Below, one piece after another: positions 57,238-64,000 of a stretch of 64,000 bases of DNA (position 1 is the stretch's first letter; each line of letters starts with the position of its first letter). The notes under the pieces are model-generated. The model saw nothing but the letters and a program-made list of their open reading frames with translations. It did no database searches and was not told the origin of the DNA. A program made the translations under genes and the position numbers. Source of the stretch: Pachyseris speciosa (Eukaryota; Cnidaria; Anthozoa; Scleractinia; Pachyseridae); NCBI GenBank assembly GCA_016490735.1, contig JAEMWC010000076.1, positions 768,501 through 832,500 on the forward strand, in the 5' to 3' direction.

Positions 57238-58110
57238 CACTGACCGGTTAGCTCAGTTGGTAGAGCACAAGACTATACCATGGGATGTTGTGGGTTCAAA
57301 CCCCGGCTGGACCAACACTTAAAGTGCACCTAACCCCAAAAAATTGTTTTCGCTTAAATAAATCTTTGCACCTGTGCGAAACGTATTGCGCCGTTTTGAG
57401 CCTTTTAAAACCAAATATTGACTTTTTATAGGCTGCAAAAGTTACGAAATTTAGCCATCCTCTGTCCCACGACCGAGCTAGTAAGGGGCATGGGTCTATT
57501 CCTTACCTGACGTCACAAACCGATTTCCATCGCATTAAGTCTTTGTAAACATGCATTCAAAGCAGTTTGTGACGTCATGTAAGGAATAGACCCATGCCCC
57601 TTACTAGCTCGGTCGTGGGACAGATGATTCGTAACTTTTACAGCCTATAAAAAGACAAGATTTGGTTTAAAAAGGCGCAAAAAGGCACAGTGTGTTTCGA
57701 ACAGGTGTAAAGATTTATTTAAGCGAAAAAAATCTTTTGGGGTTAGGTGCACTTTAAAGGTCTTAAGATAATTAAGGAGAAAGTGTTGCCTTTGTAATGA
57801 CATCATAAAATGGTTAGACTTTCTAGTCTTCTCAGATAAGGACAATAAACCATAGGACCCGTCTCACAGTACTTTGACTTAATCTGACTCTGTGCGTGCA
57901 AAAGAACCATTACAGATGTCACAAACCTCTGGCTGTGACCACCCCAAATGTCTGTCCTAATTTGACATTCACATTACACGGGCACTCATATTACATGTAG
58001 TTACCTCATTACTGTGAACTGCACAAACAGTCTGGTAAAGTCCCCAGACATTGCTGTAAACAGCCATGAGACTGTGTGATATGAGCAGTATATAAATACA
58101 TTACCATTAC
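57238..58110 (+). mobile_element. tRNA-derived SINE split by a foldback MITE
   Basis: The head at 57241-57314 has a good A-box (TAGCTCAGTTGGTAGAGCA) and B-box (GGGTTCAAACC), but its acceptor and anticodon arms do not pair, so it is not a tRNA gene. The body resumes after the MITE (GGTCTTAAGATAATTAAGG, GACTTTCTAGTCTTCTCAG, GGACCCGTCTCACAG). The far end near ATGAGCAGTATATAAATACA is approximate. Confidence 0.7.
57321..57755. mobile_element. Foldback MITE nested in the SINE
   Basis: It starts AAAGTGCACCTAACCCCAAA and ends with its inverse …TTGGGGTTAGGTGCACTTT, 435 bp. The arms are about 200 bp (CCCACGACCGAGCTAGTAAG and inverse CTTACTAGCTCGGTCGTGGG). Confidence 0.85.
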
Positions 58111-59559
58111 TACCACTCTTGTACCAGTTGATACTTTCTTGTGGTATCTAGCAAGTCCCAATCATTGGTTAACAGGTTGTGCCAATTTCCATGATATGAA
58201 AGGTTACCAATTAAGCAATTGTATAGTTTTTCAGAAACTTTTTAAGCTTCAAGTTAAATTTATTAACTGGTCAAAAATTTGTTCAATGGCCCCCATTTTT
58301 TAATCACTGAATCTTAATTTTTGTGTCTAAGATGCAACTAAGATTCATAGCCACCTTAAATTAACAATTTAAGGTGGCTCTGAATCCCTTCCTAAACTTA
58401 ATTTGAAAGTTTGCAAAACGTTGAATCTTGACTTGGTGATCCGTTTCCAATAATACAATATGCTAGTCACCAAGCTCATTTTGTTTTAAAGTTATAATCA
58501 CTTGAAGTTTAAACTGCAGAGCCCGATTGTTTGAAGACAATTTAACCCAGGATTAAGAGTTCACTTCAGTTTTCATCTCTCTCGTTGAGAAAGTTTTGTA
58601 AATCAAATTAATTTATGCTTGGGATAAAGTTAAATTCCACTCAAAAACTTAAGGATGAAATTCTTTTAAACTGGACTTGAAGCTCACTCTTAACTGGGAT
58701 TAGCTTAATCATGCTTTGAACAGCTATTGCTGTGGTAACCATTTAGAGAATATTATGAAAATGTGCTTATCAATGAGTGGGCATTTACTTGGTATCATTA
58801 TGTATGGTATCAGTGGATAAAGCAAGGTAGTATTGATCCCATAAATTGACAGTTTTGGAAATTGCTGGAAACCAGTGTCAGCCACCTTATATTTATAAAG
58901 CTGGCACACTTCAGTCAAATCGTGCATATGTACATTTTTCACTGATGGGAATGATACATTCAGTCATGTGGCAGCTTGTTCATGGTCAAAACAAATGCTT
59001 TGTAAGAACAAAAAAATAAATGAGCAAGTATTGTACATGTAATCTACATATTGAATAATTTCAAGTTGCATTCTTTCAGTTTAAATTGAAGAACATTAGG
59101 ATATTCATGAGAAATGTCACTTCATTTCCAAATTCAGAAACAGTTACTGTGTTAAGTGAGGTCCATTTGTCTTTTTTGTAAAATACTAGCTGGAAACAAA
59201 AACCAATTATCAGAGCCAGTTGGGGTACTTTAAATGAGCTCTTTTAATTGAAGACGTTTCACAACTGGCTACTCATGTTCATAGACCTCCGCTATAGCGG
59301 ATTTCTGAAAATGAGCTCCCCACCAGCTGAACAAAAAAAGAAAGAAATGAGATTCCATGCATCCTCCTAATAAGAAGGCCTTTGAATATAAGATCACAAT
59401 ATTAGCTTTTAGCTTTTAGCTTTTGATAATATGGTATTATACAAAAATGCAATGGTGGTTGACAGCCAACCAGCTTCAGAACCACATTAGCATCATATGT
59501 ACAACAAAAATAAGTCACTGCATAATTATACAGTAAGTGAATTAAGTCGTGAAATTTGC
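58111..59559. other. Gene-free stretch before the PRODH 3' end
   Basis: It contains a short hairpin (GCCACCTTAAATT / AATTTAAGGTGGC at about 58350-58378). No coding signal was recognised. It should include the PRODH 3' UTR on the minus strand. Confidence 0.5.
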
Positions 59560-60765
59560 CTAGTTATAGGCCAATGGACGAGGGCTCATTCTTCTTTTTA
59601 ACTCTTGCCACAATAGTGACCTCTCGTTTTCAGTTCTTTTGATGACTTCTCTGTTCTCAGCAGCTCGTCTCCCAAGATAGGCAAGAGCCTCTCCCACTGG
59701 ACCATAAGGGACTGATTTGTAAACACTGAAGCCATTTTGCCCTGTAAGAACACAGTAATACAATAGATATGTATTTAGTTCAGAGATAATTAAGATAATT
59801 AACCCATTGGCGCCCGTGCCGGCCAAAACCAGCCACACAAGATCAGCTAGACTCCCATGCTTCAAAACCTTGCAACTTTCTCAATCACACAAATATTGCC
59901 TTAACTGTCAGTTGTGAGCACGAAATGGAATGTCCGTTAAATTTGGATATCCAATAAACACAAGAAACGTAGCGATTTTTACCAAATGTGGCCTTTTGAG
60001 TTCGGACAAGAACGAGACTGCCTGTTTTTAATGTCAAAGAGAAACGACGAAAATGCCCCTTTTTTGCCTTTATGTTTTTTAAAGAAATCATTGTTGTAAA
60101 ACCAAACTTCAACTATCATAACAAAATTAAGTCCTTGTTCTAGCTTAGAAATGACTTTTTTTGTTCATATTCTTCTCCCGAGCGTAGATACAGCCTTTTA
60201 TTCCAGTGCATTCGGGCCTTTCCGCCATTTTCAACATCTCGACCGCATTGCATGCTGGGAAATAATGAGAATTTTTGACCAGCGCCTGAACCTTCCTCCA
60301 ATCCTTTCACATATAAACTAAGTCTACAGCCACTCTGACCTACTGCCAAAAATTCCTGCTTGTGATCATCTTCAGTGCTCACAAATTCCAAAATATGCGG
60401 CGGTAGGTCATGAAATTCATCAATAGTTGAGTCCCAAAGGTACTAAGTGTCCGACCAGCCAAATTCCCAGTTCGTCGATTAACAAGCCAAATTCGACAAC
60501 AAAGAACATCACCTTGATCGATTCTTTGAGAAAGTGGACTCTTTGCTACTGTCACGCTTAATGATACTAATCAGGCAGCCACTGAAGATGAAAAATGGTT
60601 GTAAACTTAGCAAAAATCGCAAGCAAACCGAACTTGGGACGTCCTTGTAGCTCCACAGATGAAAAATAGCTACGTCAGAATGACGTTTTCAGAAACCTTG
60701 AGCCTCCAGTGCCTTAGGACAGCACCACTTTTCCATGGGAGTTTCAATAAAGAGTCACGAAATGC

Positions 60766-60818
<53 letters not shown>

Positions 60819-62645
60819 CTTTATTAAAGTCTCAAATCTTTCTAGCTGAGCACAGATGCTCTACTAATTGGGGAGACTAAATCAAATCAACGCTAAATCA
60901 AATCAAATGTTGGTTTTTGACGAGAGGGGAAAACCGGAGTACCCGGAGGAAAACCTCTCGGAGCAGAGTGGAGAACCAACAAACTCAGCCCACTTATGAC
61001 GCCGAGTCCGGGAATCGAACCCGGGACACATTGGTGGAAGGCGAGCGCTCTCACCACTGCGCCAACCCTGCTCCCCAATGCTATGGATTGTTTATAGGTG
61101 GAAAATCACTCTGAAAAGGTAAAAACAGCTGGGCACCAATGGGTTAATTTACACTTAACCATTTCAGTCAGCACAACAGTTTACACATTCATCACAAGCA
61201 TGAGTAAGCTTTCACTCATCATTATTTTACTATAATTTCAATCATTTTCAGCCACTGCATATTCATTGCAGCCCTTGTACTGTTAGCTTAGATGGGAAGT
61301 AAAAGCTTTACATTTTTTACAGAGATGTTTCTATAATTATTAGGAGTAAGCCTAGATTTGCCACAAGTCGATCTCTCGAGTCTCACAACAGAAAAGCCGA
61401 GAGGAACGAGTTTTTTAGGCCCTGAAGTGGTCAAGCGAGGCCATGAAGCGGCTGAGCGAGCGACGAAGTCATGAGATGCCAGCTTGTCTTGCTTGATGGG
61501 TTTTCATTTGCATTTCGCGCCAAAAATGGGGAGTGGCATGACTCGCATTTGGAAGAAAAGCAGCGACCCCATGTTGGAATTTCAACTGCAAGTCACATTT
61601 CGTTGCTCATAATTACTTTTGATTGACATTTTTATCCCAGAGGGTCCCAAAGATCTACTCTGATTGGTCTAAGCGCAGCGACCCATTTTTGGCTAAAATT
61701 GGCGCCAAGCAAGTATGAAAAGTCCTTCGTCCAGCGCCATATTAAATAGGAAGAAGGACTTTTTTGAAAGTCTAGACTAGGCCATGTGTTGCAATAGCTG
61801 TCAGATACCTAAGTGATAAGAGACTTGGTCACACATTCCATACAGCTGTCCAAAGGAAACCTTGGAGTCTCTTGGAATACTGAGTTCCTTCATTCTGTTC
61901 CAAGAAGCAAAATAGAGAACATGTGAAACCCTTTGATCAACTCTTCAGCAAACTTTTGTTATGCAGCAAGACTTGATAGAGTTGGTTAAATGATCATAGA
62001 TTGAACAGGAAGCTTAACTTTGTTTTCATAATTTCAAGATCAACTCTAAACTAATAACTCAACAATGACAACTGATCAACCTGAACTTCAAGTTGACATA
62101 AATATCATGAAAAAAGAGCATAGCTTAAGAAGACATGCCAAACAAATCACACCTGATGTTGGCCTCTTCTTGGCCGTGAAAGTGACACCATGTCAAACTA
62201 GAGTGAGGAAATTATTCTTGTTGTTTCAGTAAATTGGAGGAAGAGGTTTGAACTCATTTACAATGCTAATCACTTGAATAAGATACTTGCTATATGTTGA
62301 AAACAATGTATTCAAGAATATACTAACTGTTCTCTGGATTACCTCTGAATAACAAGTTTGACAGATTCTTCATTGTGCGATGCCACCATAACTTCCGCTG
62401 GTGTACTGCTGACCTTCTGCAGTACAGTGTAAACCACATCATTATACATGGCACATGTATCTTCATATGTGTCATGAATGGGGTCATCATATCCCATGTC
62501 TCTTGCACGATTCCTTTCTTGTGCCATGTAGGCACCTCGCACAATCTTGGCACCAAAGTGGAAACCAAGTTCATCCATCAACTCCAGATTTGCATTGACT
62601 CTGTCATGAGTGTCCTGCAATGCCATTGTGGTATTTATAATGACA
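59560..62645 (-). CDS. PRODH: Proline dehydrogenase, mitochondrial (C-terminal exons)
   Basis: An FAD enzyme of the mitochondrial inner membrane that oxidises proline to pyrroline-5-carboxylate. Minus-strand exons 62645-62343, 61894-61809 and 59741-59560 join in phase to 190 residues ending in a stop. Exon a has AKIVRGAYMAQERNRAR (barrel strand with the conserved Lys/Arg) and EVMVASHNEESV. Exon b has FGQLYGMCDQVSYHLG. Exon c has VYKSVPYGPVGEALAYLGRRAAEN, containing the paired Arg that bind the proline carboxylate, then ERSLLWQELKRRM. VPYGPV and LLWQEL favour PRODH over hydroxyproline dehydrogenase (PRODH2). The N-terminal two-thirds must lie beyond position 64000; I found no further exon between 62646 and 64000. 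The 2.1-kb last intron holds a piggyBac-like element. Confidence 0.93.
59803..61143 (-). mobile_element. piggyBac-like element, second copy, with nested SINE
   Basis: CCCATTGGCGCCCGTG at the left and …GGGCACCAATGGG at the right, with TTAA at 59799-59802 and 61144-61147. It is the reverse-orientation partner of 30816-31813. The minus-strand frame around 60391-60140 reads FVSTEDDHKQEFLAVGQSG, later [19 protein letters not shown], and is longer than in the other copy. Without the SINE it is about 1.03 kb. Confidence 0.78.
60769..61076 (-). mobile_element. tRNA-derived SINE with 8-bp target duplication
   Basis: AATGCTAT flanks it at 60761-60768 and 61077-61084; the other piggyBac-like copy has the single uninterrupted site. 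On the minus strand an A-box-like (GCAGTGGTGAGAGCGC) and B-box (GGGTTCGATTCCCGG) head at about 61065-61005 is followed by a core (GGTTTTCCTCCGGGTACTCC) and a (TTA)n tail at 60830-60769. Confidence 0.9.
61340..61795. repeat. CpG-containing repeat-like block in PRODH intron
   Basis: The base composition differs from the intron. The ends look weakly inverted (CCTAGATTTGCC and AGTCTAGACTAGG). It could be a decayed MITE. It is adjacent to but outside the exon at 61809-61894. Confidence 0.35.
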
Positions 62646-62704
62646 CTCAGAGTCAGATGGTAAAATAAAAGCATAATTCCTAATTCTGTAAAGCTCACAC
62701 AAAT

Positions 62705-63123
62705 TACCGTAAAAGTTCTCTTAAGCCCCCTTCTCTATTAACCCCCCTCTCTAATAAGCCCCCCGTTTGGAAGTCGTTTTTTGTAATAAGTCCCCCGGCC
62801 CTCTCTACTAAGCCCCCCTCCCCTTTTGGGACGTGAGATTTTTTAATAAGTCACTCCTATTCCCTCTTGCAAAATCAGCTTCATGTGGCCCAAATGGTTT
62901 GTTTTTAAACAAAATAATATATACTCAAACACATAATACTGTTTGCTGTGTTTTATTAGATAATAAAATTTCACTGTAGCTGTTTGAGTTTTGTGCAAAA
63001 CTGTTTTAAGACGAAAACAGGGTGTTTAAGATTTGAAATAAGCCACCCCTCTCTATTAAGCCTCCCTCTCTAATAAGCCCCTGTTGATGAGACCTGAAAT
63101 TAAATAAGCCCCCGGTTATGGTA
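62705..63123 (-). mobile_element. TACCGTAAAAG MITE, inverted copy
   Basis: It starts TACCGTAAAAGTTCTCTTAA and ends …CCCCCGGTTATGGTA. It is the reverse-orientation relative of 33995-34320 (GACCTGAAATTAAATAAGCC on the plus strand mirrors the other copy's start). Confidence 0.75.
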
Positions 63124-63428
63124 TGCAGAAACATCTAATGAAGAAAAACTAATGGTACTTAAAATACAAAACAAAAAAATCAACTGTATCATCATTATAA
63201 TAACAATCTCATAAATTCATAGATCAAGTTTTACCTTTGAACTCCTGGACAAGAATATAGCATATAGGGGCAGACATGTGACTAATTGTAATTGAATAAT
63301 TGAATGAATTGTGATAGTAGACCAAAGCTACCCCCCATCCCCCCACAAAAGGGTCTGAAATTAAAAATTCCATAGGGAAGGGGGATATCAAGAGCACCAA
63401 CACTTTCAAAGGCAAGGGTAATAATTTA

Positions 63429-63555
63429 ATAATAATAATTTAGAACTTATATAGCGCATTTTCCATGTGTATATGTTCAAATGCGCTTTACAAGCAGATG
63501 GAATTGGAATTTGGAAATGTTGGTTTTTGTGGAGAGGGGAAAACCGGAGTACCCG

Positions 63556-63599
<44 letters not shown>

Positions 63600-63686
63600 A
63601 ACCCACATATGACGTCGAGTCCGGGAATCGAACCCGGGCCACATTGGTGGAAGGCAAGTGGTCTCACCACTACGCCATCCCATCCC
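63429..63686 (-). mobile_element. tRNA-derived SINE, same family as 60769-61076
   Basis: The core AAAACCGGAGTACCCGGAGA and the inverse B-box CGGGAATCGAACCCGGG match the SINE at 60769-61076. The tail side has (AAT)n with TATATAGCGC. ATAATTTA at 63421-63428 and ATAATTAT at 63687-63694 are a likely, slightly diverged target duplication. Open frames on both strands here are SINE sequence, not genes. Confidence 0.85.
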
Positions 63687-63694
63687 ATAATTAT

Positions 63695-64000
63695 ACAAAA
63701 TTGGAATTTTCTTAGGGAGTGGAGAGTCCAAACAAAATAACTCGTTGATAAGGGGGTGGGCATAGGCAAGGATATTTTCTGAAACAGCACATTTCAGTGA
63801 GAGATTAAACCCTCATTCTCTTGCTCAAAGAAAACACAGCTCAAAAAAATCAATTTATTTATAATTCTTAACACTTTCACTCCCAATGGTTGCTTTGTTT
63901 TACTCTGTTCCTGCCCCCACCTCTTCCCAGATCCTCAACAACACAGAAAAGATCATTTTATGGCAATAACATTAATAGATTATGTTATCTCTGGCACTAC
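63695..64000 (-). other. PRODH intron to window end
   Basis: No exon, repeat family or motif recognised; presumably intron of PRODH, whose upstream exons lie outside the window. Confidence 0.5.

Noticed and set aside
57241..57314. Functional tRNA gene
   Set aside because: The A- and B-boxes are good but the acceptor and anticodon arms do not pair. SINE body sequence follows.
60893..61114. Overlapping open frames on both strands
   Set aside because: They are SINE sequence (tRNA-like head and core) and recur at 63465-63790.

Overview
The window is intron-rich animal DNA, most likely from a cnidarian and probably a stony coral. This is inferred from small exons with GT-AG introns, AT-rich non-coding DNA, TTAGGG-type telomere-like repeats, abundant Penelope-like, CR1/L2-like, SINE and foldback/MITE elements, and bilaterian-like gene content. 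No prokaryotic or viral gene is seen. Exons were joined by hand from reading frame, splice dinucleotides and phase, and every internal junction given for the main genes keeps phase.

Layout, left to right. (1) 1299-14761 (+): the last 21 coding exons of a TM9SF4-type nonaspanin. Its introns hold a Penelope-like insertion with inverted arms and a 1.1 kb polypyrimidine tract. (2) 18986-20836 (-): a three-exon STMND1-like gene with an N-terminal acylation motif and a stathmin-like helix. (3) 22444-32332 (+): a complete 11-exon Qa-SNARE (syntaxin-12/7 type, 272 aa). Intron 2 carries a composite 2.5 kb transposon containing telomere-like DNA. (4) 32.3-41.2 kb: a repeat island with 0.5 kb inverted arms (36476-40751), a nested foldback element and a CR1-like reverse transcriptase. 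(5) 41.2-46.9 kb: a tandem-duplication product. A copy of the geminin promoter and truncated first exon is joined to a copy of the syntaxin gene beginning in intron 2. (6) 50802-55277 (+): complete geminin (GMNN, 8 exons, 280 aa). (7) 59560-62645 (-): the last three exons of proline dehydrogenase (PRODH); its 5' exons lie beyond the window.

The most interesting structure is item 5. One tandem duplication, with one breakpoint in syntaxin intron 2 and the other inside geminin exon 1, would give the observed order: full syntaxin, geminin exon 1 fragment fused to syntaxin 3' half, full geminin. The syntaxin copy has lost the N-terminal (Habc) exons. It keeps six exons with intact splice sites and frame that encode the SNARE motif and membrane anchor. 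In the exon coding for the C-terminal half of the SNARE helix, 10 of 11 amino-acid differences avoid the buried layer positions, which suggests constraint rather than decay. Whether it is transcribed, possibly from the geminin-derived promoter, cannot be told from sequence.

The genes are housekeeping animal genes (endomembrane trafficking, cytoskeleton, replication licensing, proline catabolism) and do not form an operon or pathway. Much of the remaining DNA is layered mobile elements, several with readable target-site duplications that order the insertions.
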